DNA of 64,000 bases from Tricholomella constricta (lineage: Eukaryota > Basidiomycota > Agaricomycetes > Agaricales > Lyophyllaceae). A program made the position numbers and the translations under genes. Each line of letters starts with the position of its first letter. The first letter of the stretch is position 1. This document shows, in pieces, positions 45,249 to 56,103 of this stretch. A model generated the notes under the pieces. That model ran no database searches. It saw only the letters and a list, made by a program, of their open reading frames with translations, and had not been told where the DNA came from. Where the stretch lies: contig JAACJP010000027.1 of the NCBI GenBank assembly GCA_013368375.1, positions 558,001 to 622,000 on the forward strand, in the 5' to 3' direction.

Positions 45249-47045
45249 ATGGTGCCTAGTCAGCCCTTGAAGGCCCCTCCGGCAACGAGAACGAGAACGA
45301 CAGCAGCAGCAAACGCGGCAAAGACAACATCGAAACAAAGGACGTTAGAAAACTCCATCGCGAAGAGACCTCTTAGAGAAAACCCCGGCAACTTGAAGTG
45401 GTCGGACGAAATGGATCAGGAAGACAATGTGAACGGAGAGGAAGCCCACCAGTACAACACACAGATAAGTGAGAAACACCTCCGCACCCTAGGGCTGATC
45501 CGCGCGCCTGGAAGACCGAACGCAACAACGCTCTTGAACATTCTACACGTCCTAGCCAACTACGAAGGGATCGTCGACAACCCCGACAACCACAATGCGA
45601 TACTGGCCTGCGCCTACCTAGTGGGAACACTGGACAACAACACACTGAAGAACGAAGTAGCCTGAGAAATGAGCAAGCAACTGGAGCAGAACCGGAAGGA
45701 GATGAAGACACTTATCGAGTCCACGGTCGCCGACTTACACACAGACTTAATCGACGCTACCACCACATTTAACGAGCAAGCAAAACAAGCCAGCACGGAG
45801 ATCCAGGAAACGGCGAGAACCATAGAGAAGACAGTGACGTCCTACAAAGACGCCCTAACCAGCAAAGCAGCCTCGAGTCCGGTACCCTTCACCCTCAACG
45901 GGAACATAGACCCCCGAGTACGCGCAAGGGAGGCCATCAAGCTACGGCAACTACTCATAGACGTAGACCACAACGCCGACAACACAAATCTCAAGGACTG
46001 CAGCATAGCCGAACTGGTGGACAAAGCGAATGCGGCCATAGCCATGGTCGACATCACGTCGAAGTACACGATATGTGCAGCCCGACGCCTGGAAAACGGA
46101 GGCATCCTACTAGAAGCCAACAGCGAGGAGGCAGCGAAATGGATCAACGAAAACGCCAGCGACTTCTCGAACGGACTCAGCACTGGAGCCATGCTCCAGA
46201 GACGTACGTTTAACATGATCGCTAGATTTGTATCCGTCGAGTTTGACCCGCTACTCGCTGACCACCGAGACACCATGCTAGAAAAGAACAGGATACCCCT
46301 GGGAGCCATCGCATCAATGAAGTGGATCAAGCCCAAGGAAAGACGATCACTGGGACAACAGACGGCTCACCTGGCGATCCGGCTCTACGATCAAACAGTA
46401 GCTAACGAATTGGCCGTACGGGGCCTCTTTATCTTAGGCGAACGAATCAGTATCGAAAAGGACCGAAAGGAGCCGCTTTGATGCTTCAAATGCCAAGACT
46501 AGGACCACCTGGCGAACACTTGTCATAGAAGTGTTATCTACTGCGGGCGCTGCGGGGACGACGGACACACAGCACGCGAATGCAACAGTGAACAACTATA
46601 CTGCATCCCATGCGGACGAAGGGGACACATCAGCGGCGACAGACGACAATGCCCGATCTTCAAGAAAAAGCGCGACGAACTCAATACAAGAATGCCGGAG
46701 AACATGACGCCGTACTTCCCGACTGAGGAGCCATGGACCCACGCAACGACCCCTCGGGCGGCGCCGCCCAAGTCGACTTTTGCTAATCCAACGATACAGA
46801 TCCAGCAGAGCCAGCAACAAAGAAAGCAAATGGGACGTGAACCACCCCCAACCCGCGAAACCAGCCTCGCCCCGCCCTCAAACCAAGCAGCACCTCCCCC
46901 CAGCCAATCCACCCAGTGGACGCAAGTCAATCGAAATTCGAGTCTCGCAGTCCCGGCTACAGGACCAAACGCCAGCCAAAGAGTATCAAGATCGCCATCC
47001 ATGGAGCCACACTTTCGAGGGACCATTCCGACCAATAACAAATGA
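45249..47045 (+). pseudogene. LINE ORF1 (gag-like RNA-binding protein) with three premature stops
   Basis: One frame carries the whole ORF but is broken by TGA at 45663-45665, TGA at 46479-46481 and TAG at 46500-46502. The first part is basic and Ala/Thr-rich. The middle has a long coiled coil (EQNRKEMKTLIESTVADL…) and a structured region. After the second stop come three CCHC-type knuckles: CFKCQD…DHLANTC, CGRCGDDGHTARECN and CIPCGRRGHISGDRRQC. A Pro/Gln-rich tail ends at TGA 47043-47045. The two TGA codons are one C-to-T step from CGA (Arg). ORF1 proteins of such LINEs coat element RNA. Confidence 0.85.
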
Positions 47046-47069
47046 TGGAACAAGACCCAACAACCGAAA

Positions 47070-48366
47070 CGGCTGAGAGTACTTCAACAAAATCTGGCAA
47101 AATCAAAAACGGCGCAATACAACCTCTTGAACTCCAACACGCTCGCGAAGGAATGGGACATCATCATTATACAAGAACCCTACATCGACCCGGAGAGAAA
47201 GACGCGAGCCTCAAGAGCCTGGCGAGTAATCTATCCCTCCTCCCACCTTACTGACCAGGCTAGTGCCATCAGATCCGTGATGCTAGTCAACGCGGAACTC
47301 GACACGAATACCTGGTCGCAAATCACGCTACCGGACAACAATGACCTGACGGCGATTCAAATAAGAGGCGAGTTTGGACGACTGACACTTTTCAACATAT
47401 ACAATGACTGTACCCACTCACGGAACCTCAACACGCTGAACGACTACGTCACCACGAACCGACATCGGATATGCAAAAGGGACACCGACTACATGATATG
47501 GGCGGGCGATTTCAACCGGCATGATCCGCTATGGGATGAAGCACGCAACCACCACCTCTTCACCACGCAAGCAACAAGAGAGGCGCAGGTCCTGATAGAA
47601 ATGCTAGCCGAATTTGACATGGTAATGATTCTGCCCAGGGGAGTACCGACACTGCAGGCAAGGCGGTCAAAGAACTGGACCCGACCGGACAATGTGTTCT
47701 GCAGCGGGAATCTTGAAGACTACCACACGAGATGCGAGACAATACCGGCGCTCCAAGGCCCATGCACCGACCACCTCCCCATAGCCACGATCTTCGACAT
47801 CCCGACAACGAAGCGACCGGCGGAGCCAACCAGAAACTACTGTATGGCCGACTGGACAAAATTCAACCAAAAACTGGAATCAAAGATAGTAGCACGCGAC
47901 TTCGCCCCACCACAGCCCATAACTACGGAGGAGGAATTCCAACTACAGGTCACCACCCAGTTGACGGAAGCACTGCAAGAAACGATAGCCGAAGTCGTCC
48001 CGATGACTCAAATCACGACACACACGCGGCGATGGTGGAGCAGGGACCTCGAAAACTTGCGCAAGAACGTCAACAGGCTCAGTGCCATCGCCCACCGGTA
48101 CCGAGGACTCGAGGACCACGAAAGCAGTGTCATTCTGGACGAAGCAAAGAAACTGTACGCAGCCGAGATCTTAAAAGCGAAAGCGGAACACTGGCGAGAA
48201 TTCCTGGAATCAGCGATGGAACGCGAACTATGGATTGCGAACAAGTACATCACTGACCCAACAGGTGACGGAGGTAAGACCCGTATCCCCACTCTGAAAT
48301 TCGTCGACAACGATGGCCGAACGAAGGAAGCCGTCACCAACGAGGAAAAGAGTCGACTTTTCGCGC
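47070..48366 (+). pseudogene. LINE ORF2, 5' part: endonuclease domain
   Basis: The frame, the same as ORF1, starts near LRVLQQNLAKSKTAQYNLLN and runs to the LTR insertion. AP-endonuclease-type (EEP) motifs are visible: IIIIQEPYID (catalytic Glu), YMIWAGDFNRHDPLWD (GDFN with Asp/Asn), PDNVFCS and a terminal TDHLPIATIFD (SDH-type His). A helical linker follows (WWSRDLENLRKNVNRLSA). This domain nicks target DNA for target-primed reverse transcription. It is cut at 48366 inside the RT-proximal linker. Confidence 0.9.
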
Positions 48367-49372
48367 TGATGTGCACCCTCCGTGGCTGGTCACCGACCGA
48401 CTGTCCTGTCACGATAAACTGCTCAGGAGCGTTCGCAGCAATACCTACTGCCCGACTACGATAAACAGCCCTGGAGCGCTCGCAACGATACCGACCGACT
48501 CGCCGACTCAAATGCGACTGACCTGGATCGGCCGACTCTCTTTGAAGCCTTTGGGATTTGGAATGGTCGCGCAATCAACCCGTGATGGCGCACGTTTGTG
48601 TGTCAGGTGTCAACAACCGATCGGGGCACCACCCATGACGCGTCCTCCGGCTCGCTCTTCCGCCTCCTATTCACGGCACGGATCCGCTTACCTCACGGAA
48701 CTCCGCAACGCCAAGCTTCCCTAACTCATGTCCGACCCGATACCGCAAATCAACCGATGAACGCGACACCCCAACCGGTCCCTCAGAAAACGGGTCGCGC
48801 GGTATCAGGCTTGGCGACGACCCGACATGAAACACCTGCGTGGTCGCTCTAAAAGCTGATAAACTTACCTTACTATATAAAACACACCCATGTAGTACCA
48901 AAAACCCCCCCAGTGAATTATAGCCCGTATTTTCCCTCACGATTCAGAGTTAATAGCTCAAAAACCACCGTCTCCGTCGTCTCCGAACTGTCCTCATCGT
49001 ATAAACTCGTCGCAAAACCGCCGTAACCGTCGCCACTGTAGTAAATCTAGTAAACCGCCGTATCTGTCCGCCGTAACCGCCGCCCGAACCCGTGAGTTCT
49101 CCGTTTTAGTATCGTTCGTCTCGTTGTCGCGCCACCGACATCAACAGTCGCGTCGCCGACCAGTTCCAGCTGGGAACTATCGCATACCATCGCGCTCGTC
49201 GCATCGTCGTCGGTTCGACTAATATCGAGTCGGGTCGTCTTTACCTTCGTCCAAACCATCCTTTTAGCCCTACACACTCGCGTGTTTGGGAACTTTTAAC
49301 ACTTCTCGCCCCCTATAGCTGTTAGTTGTTTTGTTGTTGTGTACAGCACCCACAGGCCTTCTAGCACTATCA
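48367..49372 (+). repeat. 5' LTR (1006 bp) of the 12.2-kb element
   Basis: Direct repeat of 59533-60538. It contains a TATA-like box (48874-48882) and CCGCCGTAACCG-type repeats near 49020-49085. Differences from the 3' LTR were noted at three places (near 48550, 48806 and 49284). Confidence 0.95.
48874..48882 (+). promoter_or_regulatory. TATA-like box in the LTR
   Basis: TATATAAAA lies about 500 bp before the LTR end, a plausible U3 promoter position. The same sequence is in the 3' LTR near 60040-60048. Confidence 0.5.
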
Positions 49373-49375
49373 TTC

Positions 49376-49392
49376 TGGAGCCCACCGCGAGG
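49376..49392 (+). other. Primer-binding site
   Basis: TGGAGCCCACCGCGAGG starts 3 nt after the 5' LTR. Its TGG would pair with the CCA end of a tRNA. The tRNA species was not determined. Confidence 0.65.
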
Positions 49393-49857
49393 GTTTTAAA
49401 AACCACCGCCGAACACGCAACCTTCTTACACTTCTTCGTAAAAACCTACGACGCGCCGACCATTCCGCCAGAAACTCGACAAGAAACGAGAACCCGAACC
49501 CTTCGTGCCGAAATCCGTGCAGTCTTCGGAGAGGCCGACACCGACTCAGAATCCCTCTCCCCGCTCTTTCACTCAGTAACCCCACATCGCGCGATCCACA
49601 ACAACCTCAGTCCCCTGTGCTATAGCCCTTTATCAGATCTACCATCGCCTACCCCGACCGAACGAACCCCGTCTCGTGAACCGACCGCCCGAACCGACTC
49701 CGACTCCGACCCCTTTGCGTCGGAACTCCCTACTACCGATCAAGGAGTAGAATTTAGACTCACTCCCCTATTGCCTACGACACCAGAAACCTCAGATTCT
49801 TCCCCACCGTCATATTCCCCCTCTCCGTCCCCTCTTCATAGACCAACACCATCTGTC

Positions 49858-50847
49858 ATGGCCCAACCACCGATCATTATGAAACCAATGCCCGCGCGCG
49901 GACAAAGTTCGGCACCGACGTTCTCACCCGAACGCGCACGCGAACTACGACGGTATTTCTCAGACCTGGATCACCTCTTCACCGAATGTAACGTGGTAGA
50001 CGAACGAGAAAAGAAAATGCACGCCACACGATACACCGATATCGATACGGCCGACCTATGGGAACAACTCGAGGAGTTCACGAACGGCGCACACGACGAC
50101 TGGCGAAAAGCGATAATGGCACTTTACCCAGGAGCTAGCGAAGAAAGAAAGTACTCGATGGCCGACCTTGACCACCTGATCAGAGAACGACACCGACTAG
50201 GGATCCAATCCAACAGCGACCTCGGGGAGTATTACCGACAGTTCCTCCCAATCACTCAATTCCTTGTCAGCAAAGACCGACTCTCGAAAAACGAACGCGA
50301 CCGCCAATTTCGCCGCGCATTCCAGTCCGACTTATGGTCAAAAATCCATCGCAGACTCGAAATCTTAGATCCGAACCACCACCCAGACGACCCCTACTCC
50401 ACCGAAAACATTCGCGCGGCGGCCGAACACATTCTCCACGGGACCAGCGCCGTCCGACGACAGGAAGAGCCAGCGCACGTGACACCACAGATTGCGATCG
50501 CACCACGCGGACCTTTATCGGACGCGACCAAGTCACCAAACGCGAACCAACCCCTCAAATTGGAAGAACTCTACGAGAAAATTCACCTTCTAGAACAGCA
50601 CATCCACCGCTTAGAACACACTACACGGCAATCGGCCAAACCGGGTACCTCACGACAACTGTCACTTTTGTGGTGGCGAAGGACATTACATTCCCAACTG
50701 CCCCATATGTCAACAATACATGGCAGAAGGGCGCTGCCGCCGACGACCAGAAGACAACAAAATAGGACTACCGAGCGGCGCGCTCATACCACTTGGGACA
50801 CCAGGCAGATACATAAAAGACAAAATCGACGAGTGGCACAGACGTAA
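49858..50847 (+). CDS. gag of the 12.2-kb element
   Basis: The frame is open from inside the LTR (49339); Met at 49858 (MAQPPIIMKPMPARGQ) is the more likely start because the part before it is Ser/Pro/Thr-rich, but an upstream start cannot be excluded. The body has a retrotransposon-gag-type helical core (RRYFSDLDHLF, LWEQLEEFTNGAHDDWRKAI, YYRQFLPITQFLVSK, RAFQSDLWSKI). The gag frame is left between about 50615 and 50660. The zinc knuckle CHFCGGEGHYIPNC lies in the next (+1) frame, so either a +1 shift or a 1-nt indel separates capsid from nucleocapsid in this copy. Confidence 0.8.
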   Translation: MAQPPIIMKPMPARGQSSAPTFSPERARELRRYFSDLDHLFTECNVVDEREKKMHATRYTDIDTADLWEQLEEFTNGAHDDWRKAIMALYPGASEERKYSMADLDHLIRERHRLGIQSNSDLGEYYRQFLPITQFLVSKDRLSKNERDRQFRRAFQSDLWSKIHRRLEILDPNHHPDDPYSTENIRAAAEHILHGTSAVRRQEEPAHVTPQIAIAPRGPLSDATKSPNANQPLKLEELYEKIHLLEQHIHRLEHTTRQSAKPGTSRQLSLLWWRRTLHSQLPHMSTIHGRRALPPTTRRQQNRTTERRAHTTWDTRQIHKRQNRRVAQT

Positions 50848-52141
50848 CCCCAACCAACTAGCAACAGGACAACTATCGGCTAACGCGAACCCGACCGAAG
50901 GCATGATGCTGGAAATACTACAATTCAATGATATCACCAACCACGACTTGAAAATCGAGGATCGAATGGTCGTATTGGAGCGGGAGCTCAACACGTTGCG
51001 CGCACGGAAAGAAGTCTTTGACGGAGTAGAACTTATCAGTCGCGCACCACAGAAGCGACCTGTCACTATCGAGACCATTCAAGACGCCGACGCCCCGACC
51101 ACCAAAGAAGTAACCGCATCGCGTACTACACCGGACCCGAAGAAAAGCGACGCTAAAGCTCCCCCACTACCATCCAATATACCGCTGATCCCTAGCACCA
51201 GAGCCGACCCCGCGACCGCTACACGCGACAAAGCGCCAATTCATCCGTTCTCCAATATCTCCGACAATCGCTACGTACCTCCCTCCACACGGAACTTAGC
51301 CGCCACCGAGAAAGCGAAAGCCGATAGCGCATATCGAACCCAAGCGCCCATTTCCGACCCAACTAAATCGGCCGACCTCTTCGAACGCGCGCTCGACTCG
51401 ACAATGTCGGTAACCGTCAGAGAACTTTGTGGAGTCGCCCCAGAGATTCGCGGAAAGTTCAGGGACGCCAACACACCTAAACGGATCGTAAACAGCAACC
51501 TTATTACGGTATACAACGAAGCCCCTACGTCCGCCTACATAGAAGAACTCGACGCGCTCCCTTGCGAAGGCAATAGCGACAACGCGACGCCACCACCAGG
51601 TGCGCTAGTCACCGGCGACGTCTACGACACATACTACCAAAACCTGTTACCGGGAGAATGCCCCGACAGGCTGATCGTCGCAATGGAATCGCACGCACTT
51701 AGATCCATCATGCTGATGGTCGACGCAAGAGAACAAATCGAAAGCATTGTGGATAGCGGATGTCAAATCATTGCAATGTCGGAGGAGGTCTGCCATGGAT
51801 TGGGAGTCAAATACGACCCAACCATCGTTCTCCAGATGCAGTCCGCGAACGGCACGACTGACCCCTCGCTCGGACTAGCGCGAAACGTACCATGCACCAT
51901 AGGCGAAGTCACTCTCTACCTCCAGATGCACGTCATTCGTAACCCCGCATATGACATACTCCTCGGCCGACCATTCGACGTACTCACCTGCTCCAACGTC
52001 AAAACGCGCTCTGCTGACGACACCATTATAACTATCACCGATCCAAACACTCAAGAAGTCATCGCGATCCCGACCTTCGCACGCGGACAGCGTCGGCTCC
52101 CCAAGAAAGACGTAAATTTTCGTATACTCTCGAGGAACTAA
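50660..52141 (+). CDS. Nucleocapsid knuckle, linker and aspartic protease
   Basis: The frame (open from 50615) begins with the knuckle CHFCGGEGHYIPNC. A long linker follows, then the protease with ESIVDSGCQIIAMSEEV (D-S-G active site) and AYDILLGRPFDVLTC (ILG motif). It ends at 52141 just after a -1 frameshift signal (52114-52176) that connects it to RT. The protease would mature the Gag and Pol polyproteins. Confidence 0.82.
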   Translation, partial: CHFCGGEGHYIPNCPICQQYMAEGRCRRRPEDNKIGLPSGALIPLGTPGRYIKDKIDEWHRRNPNQLATGQLSANANPTEGMMLEILQFNDITNHDLKIEDRMVVLERELNTLRARKEVFDGVELISRAPQKRPVTIETIQDADAPTTKEVTASRTTPDPKKSDAKAPPLPSNIPLIPSTRADPATATRDKAPIHPFSNISDNRYVPPSTRNLAATEKAKADSAYRTQAPISDPTKSADLFERALDSTMSVTVRELCGVAPEIRGKFRDANTPKRIVNSNLITVYNEAPTSAYIEELDALPCEGNSDNATPPPGALVTGDVYDTYYQNLLPGECPDRLIVAMESHALRSIMLMVDAREQIESIVDSGCQIIAMSEEVCHGLGVKYDPTIVLQMQSANGTTDPSLGLARNVPCTIGEVTLYLQMHVIRNPAYDILLGRPFDVLTCSNVKTRSADDTIITITDPNTQEVIAIPTFARGQRRLPKKDVNFRILSRN

Positions 52142-52176
52142 GCCACGATCACGGCGATCTTGCGCTCCTCCTCGAG
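52114..52176 (+). promoter_or_regulatory. Programmed -1 ribosomal frameshift signal (slippery site plus stem-loop)
   Basis: The heptamer A AAT TTT (52114-52120) is in the exact X XXY YYZ phase of the protease frame (GTA AAT TTT). A -1 slip enters the RT frame, which is open from here (TCG TAT ACT CTC …, YTLEELSHDHGDLALL). After an 8-nt spacer, CTCGAGGA (52129-52136) is perfectly complementary to TCCTCGAG (52169-52176) with a 32-nt loop. This is the classical arrangement of slippery site, spacer and structure. Confidence 0.82.
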
Positions 52177-55100
52177 TACGACCAGCGGAGCTATACCCCG
52201 ACTGTTATTTCCTTTTGTGAACTTCCTTCCGAACCTAATAGCGACGAGACCCACGACGCCCAACTTGCCTCGCTCTACGTCACAACACCAGGACTACCGC
52301 CTCCCTTCCCCGTTAACAAATCCTCTATCCTCACCTCACCGACGAACTACGCCGACTCCCTACCACACTATGATCGCAACACCGGTTTACCAATTCCGAC
52401 CGACATAAACACGTTCGCCGTTAAAATTAAAGGCGTACAAACCAAAAAGAAGTACAAACCCGTCGCGCAGAAAGTACGATCTATCGTCGCTAGCTGCCCC
52501 GACCACTTCAGGATAGAACGAAACATATTGGGCGATCCCCTCGCCGACATACCAATACTACATCCCAACCCACCACCATTCCGGCCCACGGGACGCTACA
52601 CTTTGGAACGCAAAGAAGACCTCGACCGAGAACACCCAGACTTCCTAACACCCGGCGAGCGCGCCATCATGCACGACCTCATGTGCAAACAGAACCTTGC
52701 ATTCGCATGGGACGATTCAGAACGAGGTAGCTTTCGGTCGGACTTCTTTCCCCCCATCGATATCCCAGTTGTCGCACACACACCTTGGATTGAGCGCAAT
52801 ATCCCTATACCGCCTGGCATCTACGACGAAGTTTGCGACATTATCAAAACTAAGCTTGCTGCTGGCGTTTACGAGCCATCCAACTCCAGCTACCGGTCGC
52901 GTTGGTTCTGTACTCTGAAAAAGAATGGCAAGTTCCGCCTCGTGCACAGCCTCGAACCGCTCAATCGCGTCACGATCCGACACTCTGGTGTCACCCCGAT
53001 ACCAGACCATGTCGCCGAACAATTCGCCGGTCGCATTTGCGGCGCAATGTTAGACCTGTTCGTCGGTTACGACGAGCGACTGATTGCCCCATCATCGCGC
53101 GACCTTACCACTTTCCAAACACCATTCGGCGCACTGCGCTTGGTTACTTTGCCCATGGGCTGGACCAACTCCGTGCCCATCTTCCATGATGATGTCACTT
53201 ACATCCTACAACCTGAGATCCCCGACTACACACTCCCGTATATCGATGATGCCGCTGTTAAAGGACCCGCAACTTGGTACCCCGACCCCGACACCGGCAT
53301 ACCGAAAGCGCATCCCGACAACCCCGACGTCCGAATTGCAATCTGGGAGTTCTTCAATAATGTCAATCGGATTCTCCAACGCATGAAATATTGCGGCGGC
53401 ACGTTCTCGGGAAAGAAACTAGTCTTATGCGCACCAGTATTTAAAGTCCTGGGGCACGTCTGCACACCTGCTGGTCGCGTACCCGACACCGACCGACTCG
53501 CGTTGTTACGAAACTGGAAGTCGTGCGCCACTCTATCAGAATTACGCGCGTTCCTCGGCACCGTTGGAGTACTTAGGATCTTCGTGAAAAATTTCGCACA
53601 CCGTGCACACCACTTGGTGAAACTGACCCGTAAAGACGCGGTTTTCGAGTTCGGGCCCGACCAGATGGCAGCACAACGCGACATCGTGGAAGCAATCGCG
53701 GAAGCTAAGCCGCTAGTACCCATCAATTATACCTCAGACAATCCAGTTATCCTAGCCGTCGACACCTCACACATCGCAGTCGGATTCTATCTCTGTCAAG
53801 CCGACCCAGTCGACCGGGGCCGACGCCGATACAATCGCTTCGGCTCCATTACCCTGAACGATCGCGAATCACGATTTTCCCAACCAAAACTCGAGTTCTA
53901 TGGTCTCTTCCGCGCACTTGGAGCATTGCGACTCTACGTCATAGGCGTACGAAACCTGGTCGTTGAAGTCGACGCACGATATATCAAAGGAATGCTATCA
54001 CACCCCGACATCCAGCCTTCGGCCTCCATCAACAGATGGATCGTGTCCGTCCTCATGTTCCATTTCGAGCTAGTCCATGTAAAAGGGACATTTCATGGAC
54101 CGGACGGCCTGTCTCATCGTCCACGGCAGCCCGACGACCCGTCTGACACTTACGACGAGGAAGAGGCCGAGTTCGAAGATTGGGTCGACCGTATGCAGGG
54201 CCTCATGCACATTATCCAGCCTTTACCACAGCCACCCTCCGACCTCCACGTGTTGCAGATCTTCGCTATGGCTCAAATCTCAAGTAAGGAGGAGATGGTA
54301 GTAGGGAACGCGATACCACCAGACTCAACAGCCTACGAAGCTACAACCGACTCCCCACGACAGCCCCGAATCCGTACCGACGACGAAACAGGAATAATAG
54401 ACCCAAACTCGGACCAGACTAGCATGACATACGACGACGTACCCAGAACCGACGCTGCTACAAACCAAGACCAACGCATAAATACCGTCAGACAGTGGTT
54501 GACTGATCTCAGGCGCCCAGAAGACATGTCGGATGATCAGTACGCGACCTTCATCCGCTACGCCACCGGATTCTTCCTGGACGGAACGCGACTTTGGAGG
54601 AGAGACAGACAAGGCGCACATAAATTAGTCGCTCGTCCCGAGGCACGACTAGCGATCCTACGAGCAATACACGACAACCTGGGACACAAGCGTTTCTATG
54701 CGACTCGCGCGACCCTACTTGAGCGCTTCTGGTGGCCCAACGTGCGGGCCGACGTGGTATGGTATGTTCAGACGTGCCACATATGTCAGATCCAACAGAC
54801 GACCAAAGTACTCATACCTCCGACCGTCGCGACACCGGCACCACTCTTCGCGAAAATGTACATCGACACCATGCACCTCCCACCATCTAACGGTTTCAAA
54901 TACATTGTCCAAGGCCGCTGCTCCCTCATCCACTTCCCAGAATGGCGCGCTCTCCGGAAAGAAAACAGTCGCACCCTGGGCGATTGGATGTACGAAGACA
55001 TCATCTGCCGGTGGGGAGGGCTACGCGAGATCGTAACCGACAACGGGCCAGCGTTCATCAAAGCAGCCGAACACCTCACGAAGAAATATCACATACATAA

Positions 55101-55854
55101 TATCCGCATCTCGGGTTACAACTCTAAAGCCAATGGTCTGGTCGAACGACCCCACTTCGACGTCAGGCAGTCGCTCTTCAAAGCAGCCGATGGAAACGAA
55201 AACAAATGGTCACAGTCTGCCTATTCAGTCTTCTGGGCCGAACGAGTCACAATCTGCAAACGAATGGGATGCTCCCCTTATTACGCCGCAACGGGCACCC
55301 ATCCTCTATTACCACTCGATATCGTCGAAGCTACATATATGCAACCACCGCCCGACTCCATCCTGTCATCTACCGACCTATTGACGCGCCGAGCGATCGC
55401 GTTACAGAAGCGCTCAACCGACCTGGACCGACTGCATTCAGACGTCTACAAGGCGAGGTGACAAGCAGCGCTTCGCTTCGAACTGAAACATGCCAGGACC
55501 CTTCGCGACTACAATTTTAAACGTGGGGACCTCATCCTCATGCGAAACACTAAAGTCGAGAAGTCGCTCAACCGCAAGATGCGACCTAGGTATCTAGGAC
55601 CACTAGTGGTGATCTCCCGTAACCGCGGCGGCGCGTACATAGTCTGCGAACTCGACGGTACGGTCTTACACCGACCCGTGGCAGCGTTCCGACTCACCCC
55701 ATACTTCGCACGAAACCATATTCCCTTGCCCGACAGCGCACTGGATATTGACACACAGCGCCTCCGAGAACTAGAAGCGACCACGCTCACCGACGACGAG
55801 GACCGACCTGAAACGGAAATCAACGATTCAGGGTCGGAAGACGAACAGAGCTGA
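52120..55854 (+). pseudogene. Pol: reverse transcriptase, RNase H and integrase (one in-frame TGA)
   Basis: Reached by -1 frameshift. RT has KLAAGVYEPSNSSYRSRWF, an LDLFVGYDERLI block and the active-site motif LPYIDDAAVKG (YIDD). RNase H has VILAVDTSHIAVGFYL, KLEFYGLFRAL and VVEVDARYI. Integrase has an HHCC finger (HDNLGHKRFYATRATL…CHICQ) and core acidic residues in KMYIDTMHLP, IVTDNGPAFI and GLVERPHFD. A TGA at 55459-55461 (VYKAR stop QAALRFE) precedes the integrase C-terminal segment with NFKRGDLILMRNTK and LGPLVVISRNRGGAYIV, ending at 55852-55854. No chromodomain was recognised. Confidence 0.9.
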
Positions 55855-56103
55855 TCGGTCCGAATCGGTCAACCGTATACCCATTTATTTAAACTTCTCA
55901 ACTTCTCTTCCAAACTTCCCCCCCCTCCCCACTCAGTCCTGTTCACACTTCAGATCACGAAAAGAAAAAACCATGACTTGTTACAATACTTAGCCCATTT
56001 TGCGGGCGCCCAGAAAATAACGAATTTACAACAAGAAAAACAAAAGAAAGAAAAAAACCAAGACACCAAGAAACCCGCCCGCGACTAAACCCGACTAGTC
56101 CCT

